A stretch of DNA of 17,615 nt from GCA-002688135 sp964536565 (GTDB lineage: Bacteria; Patescibacteriota; Patescibacteriia; Magasanikbacterales; GCA-002688135): positions 1 through 17,615 of the forward strand of contig CAZHXK010000025.1 in NCBI GenBank assembly GCA_964536565.1, written 5' to 3'. The notes below the pieces were generated by a model. It did not search any database. It was not told the DNA's origin and worked only from the letters and a program-made list of their open reading frames with translations. The translations under genes were made by a program, and so were the position numbers. Each line of letters starts with the position of its first letter. Positions within the stretch are counted from its first letter, which is position 1. Below are positions 8,401 through 13,465 of the stretch, in pieces.

Positions 8401-9003
8401 TCCGTTACTGATCCTGAGCGAGATAATGATGATCCGTGGGTGTGTGTGGCTGGTGTAGTGCAGACATTTAAAAAGGTGATCACGAAAAAGGGTGCGGAGA
8501 TGGGGTTTTTGGGAGTTGAGGATACGACAGGTGCGCTTGAGGTGGTGGTGTTCCCCAAGATCTTTGAAGGGTACAAATCTTTGTGTGAAGAAGGTGAAAT
8601 GTTGGCTGTGTTGGGTAAGAAGTCTGATCGAGATGATGAGGCGAAGATTTTGGCTGAGCGTATGTGTCGTGTGACTGCAGAGACGTTAGAAGAAGATGTG
8701 TATATGTTAATGCATCCACCACAAGAAGAAATTGAGATTACGAGTTCTACAGACGTGGATCGAGGTCATCAGTATGTGAAGCCTGCTATGGTGATTCGCG
8801 TGCTGTCTTCAGGATTGGATGATTTGGATCAAGTTAAAAAATTAGTAACCACACGTCCGGGGAATTACAATGTGTATGTGAAAATTCCTGGCGTGAAAGG
8901 ATTGAAGATTATTGATAGTGGATTTGCAACCTGTGTTGATTCTACGACGACTGCTCAGATTGAGGAGTTGGTAGGTGATGGCGGAGTTGAGATTATTGAA
9001 TAG
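5452..9003 (+). CDS. dnaE: DNA polymerase III alpha subunit (replicative C-family polymerase)
   Basis: Chromosomal replicase, 1183 aa, close to the usual 1160. The order is: PHP domain (about 17-250; HLHVHSHFS, GCE, AHVVLLAE, RDVHYL); C-family polymerase core with RGSAAGSLVSY (about 373-383), catalytic Asp414 and Asp416 in PDVDADIAD and Asp569 in KMDFLG, plus LYRPGPM, ADKLRKAMGKK and YGFNKAHACSYG; a helix-hairpin-helix region; a beta-clamp motif QSSLF (925-929); and an OB fold (about 998-1060). In the PHP domain the usual TDHG reads TDYG, so one metal-ligand His is Tyr55. The start ATG has no SD but follows a plausible promoter closely. It ends in TAG just before a terminator. I see no separate proofreading exonuclease subunit in the window. 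Confidence 0.98.
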   Translation: MSDNDPDINKVDSQEKFVHLHVHSHFSLLTGLPKIKELVKTAKKRGFSSLALTDYGSMYGMIKFFEACQKEEVKPIIGCELFVAVDTRFDKRHKIDNRAAHVVLLAETFEGYRNLMQLSSLGHLEGFYYRPRVDRELLQKYSKGVIALSGCMGGEVPQLIAQGAADERVDEKIKWYVDCFGKENFFLELQDHPEMEGQMNVNNALIEAAKRNGLGTVVTRDVHYLNPDDNEAQDVLGCIKDGKNIDQPGRYTMQHVDRSLNTYEDILSRFSHVPEAIENTVKIARRCNVDIPLGKWHFPDFEIPEGTTHVSELSRLVYDGLRAKYSEEKQKEYTERVEYELKIINDRGYAPYFLVVSDFLIWAKDNKVVTTTRGSAAGSLVSYCIDITNIDPMHYKLPFERFLNPFRPSPPDVDADIADYRRGEVIKYVTDKYGADKVAQICTFGTMAARASLRDTGRALGVSYSRVDQIAKLVPTGSQGFPMTLKTALEITPDLKKVYDEDKEIKRLIDLAQKIEGCARHVSVHAAGVVISPTPLVDYTPLQREPGGEKIVTQYEMKSVENAGVLKMDFLGLRNLSILEEAMRYIKKTQNVDIDLETIPLDDKNTFDMLSRGETQGVFQLSGAGMTRYLKDLQPEKITDIMAMVALYRPGPMEMIPEYIERKRDPSKVKYLDPRLEDILDMSYGIITYQDDVMMIAIKLAGYDWGEADKLRKAMGKKIPEEMAKQKNKFFEGALEGGMKKETVVELWKQIEPFAAYGFNKAHACSYGMVAYQTAYLKANFPEEYMAAVLSCESHDLDKVAVNVHECETMGIEVLPPDVNESFKSFGVVTEANQPRIRFGLGAVKNVGDHITEVIILERKENGKYADLEDFLTRVRDKDLNKKSVESLIKSGAMDCFGERNILLGNVERILTFSKEIGAIQLSQQSSLFGGALGGMKITLADAPPLIESEMLAWEKDLLGLYVSSHPAKALEAVGVKELDLVSSVTDPERDNDDPWVCVAGVVQTFKKVITKKGAEMGFLGVEDTTGALEVVVFPKIFEGYKSLCEEGEMLAVLGKKSDRDDEAKILAERMCRVTAETLEEDVYMLMHPPQEEIEITSSTDVDRGHQYVKPAMVIRVLSSGLDDLDQVKKLVTTRPGNYNVYVKIPGVKGLKIIDSGFATCVDSTTTAQIEELVGDGGVEIIE

Positions 9004-9030
9004 GCAGCAAGGGGCAGGCAGCAGGGGGCA
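9003..9030. repeat. Tandem 14-bp duplication
   Basis: 9003-9016 and 9017-9030 are adjacent copies of GGCAGCARGGGGCA differing at one base. They lie between the dnaE stop codon and the terminator and look like a small slippage product. Confidence 0.75.
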
Positions 9031-9032
9031 GT

Positions 9033-9056
9033 AAAAAACGGCTTGCGCCGTTTTTT
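9033..9056. terminator. Bidirectional rho-independent terminator
   Basis: AAAAAACGGC, loop TTGC, GCCGTTTTTT. It lies between convergent dnaE and tsaD; the tsaD stop codon overlaps its right edge. The stem is the same as that of the terminator at 16880-16904. Confidence 0.9.
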
Positions 9057-10056
9057 ATTTTGGTAGTTCCCAGACCGGATCTGCGGTGATGTCTTTCCAA
9101 TCCGTATATCCATCTTTTTGTGCTTTGAAGTAAGCGGCTGATCCGATCATAGCTGCGTTGTCCATGCAGTAGGGGATATGCGGTGCAATGAATGTAGTTT
9201 CTGGAAGAGGATCTATTTTTTCTGTGAGTGTTGCTCGCAGTTTTTTATTTGCAGCAACGCCACCTCCGAGGACTACCGTTTTTGGGTTGTGTTCTGCGAT
9301 TGCTCTGAGTGTTTTGGAAACGAGTACGTCGACGATTGCTTGTTCGAGTGAGGCGGAAAAATCTGCGATGTTGAGGTCAGGGTTTTTTTCAATGTAGAGT
9401 TTGGCTGCTGTTTTTAATCCTGAGAAGCTGAAATTGAGATTGTCAGAATCGATCATGGGGCGGGGGAGTTTGATTGTGTCGGGATTTCCTTGTTCTGCGT
9501 GTTTGGAGATTTTTGGTCCGCCTGGGTACGTGAGTCCGATGAGTTTTCCGACTTTGTCGAACGCTTCTCCTGCTGCGTCGTCAACTGTTTCACCGATTTT
9601 TTTGTATGTTGTGTGAGATGACATGAGGACGAGTTCGGTGTGGCCTCCGGAAACGATAAGGGCCAAAGCGGGGAATTGGATGTCGTGCTCTTGTTCGATC
9701 CAGTTTGCGTAGATGTGGCCTTCCATGTGGTTTGTACGAATGAGGGGGATGTTTGTGAGTGATGAAAGTGTTTTTGCTGTTTCAACACCGACGAGCAGTG
9801 AGGTGAGTAGTCCTGGCCCAGCTGTCACTGCGATAGCATCGGGAGGATTTTGTTTTTCAAAAACTTCAGCCAGTAACAGTGACATAACTTCTGTGTGTTT
9901 GCGCGCAGCAACTTCTGGAACAATGCCGCCATAGATTTTGTGTACATCAATTTGTGAAGCATGTGCTTCTTTTAAAAGAGTGACGTTATCTCCGTTGCCT
10001 TCGATGAGTGCAACTGATGTGTCGTCGCAGGATGTTTCTATGGATAATATTTTCAT
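9055..10056 (-). CDS. tsaD: tRNA N6-threonylcarbamoyladenosine (t6A37) transferase TsaD
   Basis: With TsaB and TsaE partners it moves the threonylcarbamoyl group from threonylcarbamoyl-AMP to A37 of ANN-decoding tRNAs. The 333 residues are a full-length ASKHA-fold protein. Visible motifs are SIETSCDDTSVAL at the N-terminus, HKIYGGIVPEVAARKH (39-54), the metal-binding pair H110 and H114 in NHMEGHIYA, SGGHTELV, GETVDDAAGEAFDKVGKLIG, NFSFSGLKTA, GGGVAANKKLR, and YCMDNAAMIG with the C-terminal metal-ligand Asp. No SD precedes the ATG; a promoter-like TTGTCA-N17-TAGAGT ends 10 nt upstream, suggesting a leaderless mRNA. It is divergent from the membrane gene at 10149 and convergent with dnaE. tsaB and tsaE are not in the window. 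Confidence 0.98.
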   Translation of the reverse strand: MKILSIETSCDDTSVALIEGNGDNVTLLKEAHASQIDVHKIYGGIVPEVAARKHTEVMSLLLAEVFEKQNPPDAIAVTAGPGLLTSLLVGVETAKTLSSLTNIPLIRTNHMEGHIYANWIEQEHDIQFPALALIVSGGHTELVLMSSHTTYKKIGETVDDAAGEAFDKVGKLIGLTYPGGPKISKHAEQGNPDTIKLPRPMIDSDNLNFSFSGLKTAAKLYIEKNPDLNIADFSASLEQAIVDVLVSKTLRAIAEHNPKTVVLGGGVAANKKLRATLTEKIDPLPETTFIAPHIPYCMDNAAMIGSAAYFKAQKDGYTDWKDITADPVWELPK

Positions 10057-10065
10057 AAGTGGTGT

Positions 10066-10094
10066 ACTCTAGCAGTTTTTGGCTGCATTGACAA
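10066..10094 (-). promoter_or_regulatory. Probable tsaD promoter
   Basis: On the minus strand, TTGTCA (complement of 10089-10094), 17 bp, TAGAGT (complement of 10066-10071). Its -35 overlaps the -35 of the divergent promoter. A start near 10059 would leave almost no leader before the ATG at 10056. Confidence 0.45.
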
Positions 10095-10116
10095 CATCTC
10101 CATGTGCTGCTATATT
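10088..10116 (+). promoter_or_regulatory. Sigma-70 promoter for the 10149 membrane gene
   Basis: Perfect TTGACA (10088-10093), 17-bp spacer, TATATT (10111-10116). The transcript would start near 10123, with SD GAGGGGG in the leader. Confidence 0.8.
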
Positions 10117-10148
10117 ATGATGTCGGTCATTCAATTGAGGGGGGGTAT

Positions 10149-10526
10149 ATGCCAAGTCAGCATGAGAAAGCGGTTCGTTCATTTGGTAGGAAGTCGGTTG
10201 GGTACTATGTCACGAGTTTGATTGCGATCGTGATTGCGTTTCTTCCTTTCGCGCTCTCCAATTACCCTGTAGTTGCGTTTGTTACGTGCTTCGTATTCTG
10301 TACCATCATGCTGATTACATCGCCAAAAAAGTTTGGTTTTGATATGCCACAGACGTACGCTACACTCGCTGTGATATCGCTTGTCGGTGGTATGATTCAT
10401 CTTGATATTGTAGCAGGTTTTATCTACGCTTTTGTCCTGTTGGCTGGGTTTGTCTCTGCGTACTTTTTCGCTCATGTGTTGGGTGTTGCGGTGATTTTGG
10501 CCGCAAAGGATGATGATTCGAAGTAA
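10149..10526 (+). CDS. Orphan four-helix membrane protein
   Basis: 125 residues, not recognised. A basic N-terminus (MPSQHEKAVRSFGRKS) is followed by about four membrane helices: roughly 18-37, 39-57, 68-87 and 90-116. The first pair is separated from the second by a short polar loop (TSPKKFGFDMPQT), and the tail is acidic (AAKDDDSK). The frame is open from a GTG at 10104, but that codon lies inside the promoter; ATG 10149 is chosen because SD GAGGGGG (10137-10143) sits right before it. It has its own promoter and terminator and is monocistronic. Topology and charge pattern resemble the next gene (10633-11028), though sequence identity looks low; a distant paralogue is possible. Confidence 0.8.
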   Translation: MPSQHEKAVRSFGRKSVGYYVTSLIAIVIAFLPFALSNYPVVAFVTCFVFCTIMLITSPKKFGFDMPQTYATLAVISLVGGMIHLDIVAGFIYAFVLLAGFVSAYFFAHVLGVAVILAAKDDDSK

Positions 10527-10529
10527 ATT

Positions 10530-10556
10530 CGTCTCTACTGAGGCGATTTTTTATTT
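10530..10556 (+). terminator. Rho-independent terminator
   Basis: CGTCTC, loop TACT, GAGGCG, then ATTTTTTATTT, directly after the stop codon of the 10149 gene. One stem pair is G-U. Confidence 0.85.
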
Positions 10557-10566
10557 CTTGTGTGGC

Positions 10567-10595
10567 TTGACAATATGGTCAAGATTTCTTATAGT
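10567..10595 (+). promoter_or_regulatory. Sigma-70 promoter for the 10633-11355 small membrane operon
   Basis: Perfect TTGACA (10567-10572), exactly 17 bp, TATAGT (10590-10595). The leader ends in SD AAGGAGAT (10621-10626). Confidence 0.85.
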
Positions 10596-10632
10596 TATGT
10601 GTTGGTGATCATTCAAATAAAAGGAGATATGC

Positions 10633-11028
10633 ATGTTGCGTGTGGTCGAGGCTTGGTTGAGACGTTTGATCGTAGTTGTTCTTGCGGTCATCTCTGCTTC
10701 AGTTTTCTGGTTCGATGGCAGTCTTGTTGTTGCATATGGATGTATGGGGACTGTGTGTGGCATGCTGTTCATGACGGTGCCTGCTGGTTCGCGGCGAATG
10801 CTTTATTCAAAGGTTGCTGTTTGTCTGACGGTTTTGTTTTTGGTTGTGCATGCGTTTGCTGGCTTCGCGATGTTGGTTGTTGGTGTGCAGTTGCTGCTGT
10901 GTGCATGTGCTGGGTTTATGCTCGGCGTTTTGTATGAGACGTTTCATGCGCAGGCCTTTGCGTATATCGAATATTCGGTTGATGTGAAGGATGAGTCGGG
11001 TGATTCATCTGGTCCTGTTTCTAAGTGA
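10633..11028 (+). CDS. Orphan four-helix membrane protein
   Basis: 131 residues, not recognised. There are about four hydrophobic segments (roughly 10-27, 30-50, 62-82 and 84-104), a basic loop between the second and third (PAGSRRMLYSK), and a long polar acidic tail (SVDVKDESGDSSGPVSK). The general plan (basic start, helix pair, basic loop, helix pair, acidic tail) mirrors the gene at 10149. Start ATG 10633 is fixed by SD AAGGAGAT 7-12 nt upstream and the promoter at 10567. A frame-shifted ORF over 10560-10937 is a shadow because it begins inside the promoter. TGA is followed 12 nt later by the next gene, so the two probably form an operon ending at 11389. Confidence 0.8.
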   Translation: MLRVVEAWLRRLIVVVLAVISASVFWFDGSLVVAYGCMGTVCGMLFMTVPAGSRRMLYSKVAVCLTVLFLVVHAFAGFAMLVVGVQLLLCACAGFMLGVLYETFHAQAFAYIEYSVDVKDESGDSSGPVSK

Positions 11029-11040
11029 TAGGGGGATAGT

Positions 11041-11355
11041 ATGGACAGTGGTGATGGTGTGATGCGTTATGTAGTGCTTGGTCTGGCGGCGGCTATCGTC
11101 ATTGCGCTGGTTGTGTTCGCGGTGTAGGTACTTGCCTTGTGGTGGGTTGCTGCTGCGACTGGTGAAGCTGGCGGCTTCGCGGTTAAGAAGGAAAGTATTC
11201 CGGGTGTCGCGGCGATGGTGGTGCTGTGTTTGGCTGCTGGTGAGCTTGTAGCTGGCTTGCTTGTCGCAGGGTTTATGGGTTTGCTGGTATCCGCTGGGTG
11301 GGTGATTGGTGCGGGTCTTGCGACCGCATTTGGCCTCTCGATTCTGAGCGCCTAA
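11041..11355 (+). pseudogene. Small membrane-protein gene interrupted by an in-frame TAG
   Basis: ATG 11041 has a strong SD (AGGGGGA, 11030-11036) and encodes 28 residues, almost all one hydrophobic helix (YVVLGLAAAIVIALVVFAV), before TAG at 11125-11127. The same frame then stays open to TAA at 11355 and encodes VLALWWVAAAT... and two more hydrophobic segments (VAAMVVLCLAAGELVAGLL; GLLVSAGWVIGAGLATAFGL). The second part has only a TTG at 11137 with no SD, and its first ATG is at 11215. The terminator follows the distal stop at once. The simplest reading is one gene of about 104 codons with a nonsense codon at position 29. Alternatives are a genuine 28-aa microprotein plus a TTG-started 72-aa protein (11137-11355), or TAG readthrough. 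Third gene of the 10567 operon; function unknown. Confidence 0.6.
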
Positions 11356-11361
11356 TGAGAT

Positions 11362-11389
11362 GCTCTCTACTAAGGTAGAGGGCTTTTTT
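11362..11389 (+). terminator. Rho-independent terminator of the small membrane operon
   Basis: GCTCTCTAC, loop TAAG, GTAGAGGGC (one G-U pair), then six T. It starts 7 nt after the TAA at 11355. Confidence 0.92.
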
Positions 11390-11415
11390 ATTGCTTGGAT
11401 GTTTAAGATATGGAT

Positions 11416-11459
11416 AAAAAAACCCCGGACGTTGTGCAAAGCATCGGATGGGGATTTTT
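11416..11459 (-). terminator. Probable terminator of the slipin gene
   Basis: On the plus strand, A7CCCC (11416-11426) pairs with GGGGATTTTT (11450-11459) around a 23-nt loop. Read on the minus strand, the stem ends in GGGG followed by seven T. It lies about 40 nt after the slipin stop codon. The loop is long, hence moderate confidence. Confidence 0.55.
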
Positions 11460-11499
11460 CTTCTTACTCTGATTTGTAGTTTTTCAGAAGAGTGATTCT

Positions 11500-12246
11500 T
11501 TATTTCTGCGTGAACTTTTCGAATGCACGGAGTACTTCTAGTGGGAGTGCGAAAATGACTGTATTTGATTGATCTGAGCTTAAGTCATTTAATGTGTTGA
11601 GTGTTCGTAGGTGGAGTGCGCCAGCTTGCGATGAAAGTGTTTGTGCGGCATCTGCAAGATTTTGAGATGCTGAAACTTCACCTTCAGATTTGATAACTAC
11701 GGCTCGACGTTCTCGTTCTGCTTCTGCTTGTTTTGCGATTACTCGTTGCATGTTGTCTGGCAGGATGACATCCTTGAGTTCAACTGCGTCTACTTTAACA
11801 CCCCATGGATCTGTTGCTGCGTCTACGATACTTTTAATTTTTTGTGCAGCTTGTTCTCGATTTGCAAGCAATTCATCTAGCTCTAATTCACCGACAACGT
11901 TTCGCATGGTTGTTTGTGCGAGTTGGCTGACAGCGAATTGAAAATGTTCTACTTCTAGGATTGCTTTTGGTGCGTCGATGACTTTGTAATAGATAACGGC
12001 GTTTACTTTTGCTGAGACATTATCTTTCGTAATTGCTTCTTGAAAAGGAACGTCTACGGCTTTTACTCGGATATCTACTTTGGTCATGCTTTGGATGACA
12101 GGGAAGATGAGGCGCCATCCAGGCTGCAATTCTTCTTTGTATTTACCGATTTGGAATTTTACTCCGCGCTGGTATTCGTTGACTTGGCGGATACTGACAA
12201 GTACGAGAATGAGCGCGAGTAGTAGTAGAGAAAATATGAATGGCAT
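11500..12246 (-). CDS. Slipin/stomatin-like SPFH-domain membrane protein
   Basis: 248 residues. An N-terminal hydrophobic anchor (FIFSLLLLALILVLVSI, about 3-19) is followed by the SPFH/band-7 domain: VNEYQRGVKFQIGKY (22-36), PGWRLIFPVIQSMTKVDIR, then QLAQTTMRNVVGELELDELLANRE, typical of slipins. A charged helix (AEAERERRAVVIKSEGEVSAS) starts the C-terminal part, and the protein ends with ALPLEVLRAFEKFTQK. Slipins form ring-like oligomers on membranes and often pair with NfeD-type partners or proteases; no NfeD gene is next to it here. No SD is seen before the ATG. It is flanked by the small membrane operon and the 76-bp repeats. Family secure, cellular role inferred. Confidence 0.93.
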   Translation of the reverse strand: MPFIFSLLLLALILVLVSIRQVNEYQRGVKFQIGKYKEELQPGWRLIFPVIQSMTKVDIRVKAVDVPFQEAITKDNVSAKVNAVIYYKVIDAPKAILEVEHFQFAVSQLAQTTMRNVVGELELDELLANREQAAQKIKSIVDAATDPWGVKVDAVELKDVILPDNMQRVIAKQAEAERERRAVVIKSEGEVSASQNLADAAQTLSSQAGALHLRTLNTLNDLSSDQSNTVIFALPLEVLRAFEKFTQK

Positions 12247-12301
12247 AGATATAATTTAGTGAGTAGTTATTTATATTTGCATGTTGATATTGTTTGGTCA
12301 A

Positions 12302-12377
12302 TTTAGCTTTCTTGATCTTCATGCAAGGCCTTTCGAGATCTTAAATCGTCACGAAATTGGAAATTTCGGCGGTTTAG
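12302..12377. repeat. 76-bp direct repeat, copy 1
   Basis: Matches copy 2 (12431-12506) at 74 of 76 positions, 129 bp apart. Each copy begins and ends with TTTAG and contains the hairpin CGAAATT-GGA-AATTTCG. Copy 1 lies 55 bp from the slipin start codon. The 53-bp spacer between copies holds CCAGG...CCTGG and a T-rich stretch. Confidence 0.9.
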
Positions 12378-12430
12378 CTCTTCAGGCCAGGTTACTTTAT
12401 TTTTTTGTTGTTCTTATCCTGGGATGCATG

Positions 12431-12506
12431 TTTAGCTTTCTTGATCTTTATGCAAGGCCTTTCGAGATCCTAAATCGTCACGAAATTGGAAATTTCGGCG
12501 GTTTAG
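12431..12506. repeat. 76-bp direct repeat, copy 2
   Basis: Second copy, differing from copy 1 by two transitions. It abuts the terminator at 12507-12529. The region 12247-12506 has no convincing gene: an 80-codon plus-strand frame across both repeats has no SD and is better explained by the duplication itself. Confidence 0.9.
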
Positions 12507-12529
12507 AAAAAAAATCCCGCTAGCGGGAT
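12507..12529 (-). terminator. Rho-independent terminator of the small lipoprotein gene
   Basis: The perfect 16-bp palindrome ATCCCGCTAGCGGGAT (12514-12529) is preceded on the plus strand by eight A, that is eight T on the minus strand after the stem. Confidence 0.9.
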
Positions 12530-12705
12530 GGGGGTGAGTGGTATGGTCCACCGTCAATTTTTTGCATGAATCGTGAGAAGTCATCCATTTTTTGCTCGAG
12601 TTTTTCGCCTGTATACCAGAGCTAGGGATATCCACATGCGCCAGCTGCGAGTGTGAGGCTGAGGGCACATAACCATCGAGCATTGTTGATAGTCTTTCTT
12701 ATCAT
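12520..12705 (-). pseudogene. Small lipoprotein gene interrupted by an in-frame TAG
   Basis: On the minus strand, ATG at 12705 follows SD AAGAGGT and encodes 27 residues that look like a lipoprotein signal peptide: basic MIRKTINNAR, hydrophobic WLCALSLTLAAG, then AGAC with a candidate lipid-modified Cys24, then GYP. TAG (12624-12622) interrupts. The same frame continues for 33 codons (LWYTGEKLEQKMDDFSRF...), charged and helical, until a TAG at 12522-12520 inside the terminator stem. The position of the terminator suggests that the original gene had about 61 codons and that the first TAG is a nonsense change. A 27-residue peptide that is only a signal sequence would be unusual. Readthrough or a sequencing error are alternatives. 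Not recognised as a known family; too short for the usual ORF cut-offs. Confidence 0.6.
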
Positions 12706-12773
12706 GATTACCTCTTTACAAAGATCTATATTCACAGTATCATCTTGGACACATAATCGCCAATTTATTTGTT

Positions 12774-12845
12774 GGCTCCATCGTCTAATGGTTAGGACGC
12801 CAGGTTTTCATCCTGGTAATCGGGGTTCGATTCCCCGTGGAGTCA
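12774..12845 (+). tRNA. tRNA-Glu(UUC)
   Basis: Complete cloverleaf of 72 nt: acceptor GGCTCCA/TGGAGTC (one G-U) with discriminator A; D arm with GGTTAGGA; anticodon stem CCAGG/CCTGG with loop TTTTCAT, anticodon TTC at 12807-12809; T arm CGGGG-TTCGATT-CCCCG. The 3' CCA is not encoded. A terminator follows within 5 nt. A weak CATAAT lies at 12752-12757; no clear -35 was found. Confidence 0.97.
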
Positions 12846-12848
12846 TAA

Positions 12849-12885
12849 AAAAAGACTTACCTTAATTGGTAGGCCTTTTTGTTTA
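12849..12885 (+). terminator. Terminator of tRNA-Glu
   Basis: Stem 12849-12861/12868-12880 (AAAAAGACTTACC with GGTAGGCCTTTTT; one A-C mismatch and one G-U), loop TTAATT, then T-rich GTTTA. Confidence 0.8.
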
Positions 12886-12888
12886 CCA

Positions 12889-12960
12889 GTAATAATCGGT
12901 GTTCCACCCCGTTCACTCCTTCGTCGCTCAGGGGTGCTGTAGGGATTCCTCGTGGAGTTA
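12889..12960 (+). pseudogene. Degenerate 3' half of a tRNA-Glu copy, split by a palindromic insert
   Basis: GTAAT...CGGTGTTC (12889-12904) and GATTCCTCGTGGAGTTA (12944-12960) align to the two halves of the tRNA-Glu T arm and acceptor strand; the run 12944-12962 matches 12829-12847 at 17 of 19 positions. Between the halves, at the T-loop position, lies extra sequence 12905-12943 whose ends CACCCC (12905-12910) and GGGGTG (12931-12936) are perfect inverted copies. The T stem no longer pairs and there is no 5' half, so it cannot be a functional tRNA. A tandem duplication of tRNA plus terminator, followed by decay and insertion, explains it best; an integration-site remnant is the alternative. 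Confidence 0.55.
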
Positions 12961-12963
12961 TAT

Positions 12964-12997
12964 AAAAGAATGTGCTTAATCGGCACGTTCTTTTGTT
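12964..12997 (+). terminator. Terminator-like hairpin after the tRNA remnant
   Basis: Stem AAAAGAATGTGC (12964-12975) with GCACGTTCTTTT (12983-12994), one G-U, loop TTAATCG. The loop nearly equals that of the tRNA-Glu terminator (TTAATT followed by GG), while most stem pairs differ by paired changes. The promoter of the next gene begins right after it. Confidence 0.75.
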
Positions 12998-12998
12998 A

Positions 12999-13027
12999 TT
13001 GACATATCTTTGGATGTATGGTATACA
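12999..13027 (+). promoter_or_regulatory. Sigma-70 promoter for the lipoprotein pair
   Basis: Perfect TTGACA (12999-13004), 17 bp, TATACA (13022-13027). The leader carries SD AAGGAG (13052-13057). An ATG at 13018 lies inside this promoter and is not a start. Confidence 0.85.
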
Positions 13028-13063
13028 ACTATGTTCTTTTAATGTCTGAAAAAGGAGAGTTTC

Positions 13064-13414
13064 ATGAATATTCGTTTTTTTGTTTTGGCTGTGCTTGTTG
13101 CCTCTTTGTTTTTTTGTGGAGGGTGCGGGAAGAAGTCGGCGACACTGGAGCCGAGCGGCGAGCATGTGATAGAGGGGGTGGTGACGAGAGTCGAGTTTCC
13201 TGCGGATAATAACATGACGGTGGTCTACTTTAAGGATGGACGTCTTGAATCGTTTCATGGGCATGTGTATACCACGTTTTATCTTGGTGATGTGAACGTG
13301 ATTCATCATGACGGAGATGATGCGTATGCTTATAGTGCTCGAGTGATTCAGCATGTACGTCTTTCAGATCGGCTAGAGAATGGGGAGATGCGGGCATGTG
13401 CCTGCTTCGGGTGA
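13064..13414 (+). CDS. Small lipoprotein, first of a paralogous pair
   Basis: 116 residues. A signal peptide (MNIRFFVLAVLVASLFF) leads to C18 or C21; neither matches the strict lipobox, but the twin cysteines after a hydrophobic stretch make lipidation likely. The mature part contains VEFPADNNMTVVYFKDGR followed by LESF, then H67 and NVIHHDG, and a Cys-containing end (MRACACFG). Residues 51-84 align without gaps to residues 45-78 of the next gene with 15 identities (T, V, F, DGR, ESF, H, F, G, N, DG). ATG 13064 is fixed by SD AAGGAG, 7 nt away, and by the promoter at 12999. Probably exported and membrane-anchored; function unknown. Confidence 0.8.
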   Translation: MNIRFFVLAVLVASLFFCGGCGKKSATLEPSGEHVIEGVVTRVEFPADNNMTVVYFKDGRLESFHGHVYTTFYLGDVNVIHHDGDDAYAYSARVIQHVRLSDRLENGEMRACACFG

Positions 13415-13465
13415 ACAATATCAGGAAGAGACAGAAAACAGATCGACTATGTAAGGAGCTCTGAA

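Noticed and set aside
10560..10937. 125-codon plus-strand frame overlapping the membrane gene at 10633
   Set aside because: It starts before the -35 of the promoter and reads Cys/Trp-rich low-plausibility protein; the overlapping frame has the SD and membrane-protein character.
12281..12523. 80-codon plus-strand frame covering both 76-bp repeats, encoding a duplicated 25-residue unit
   Set aside because: No SD or promoter, runs into the minus-strand terminator, and the unit is explained by the DNA repeat, whose spacing happens to be a multiple of three. Kept as a repeat, not a gene.
11041..12705. TAG reassigned to a sense codon in this organism
   Set aside because: dnaE ends in TAG right before its terminator, and rseP, the 13466 lipoprotein and the DUF3006-like gene also end in TAG. 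Full reassignment is excluded; only leaky readthrough or mutation remain.
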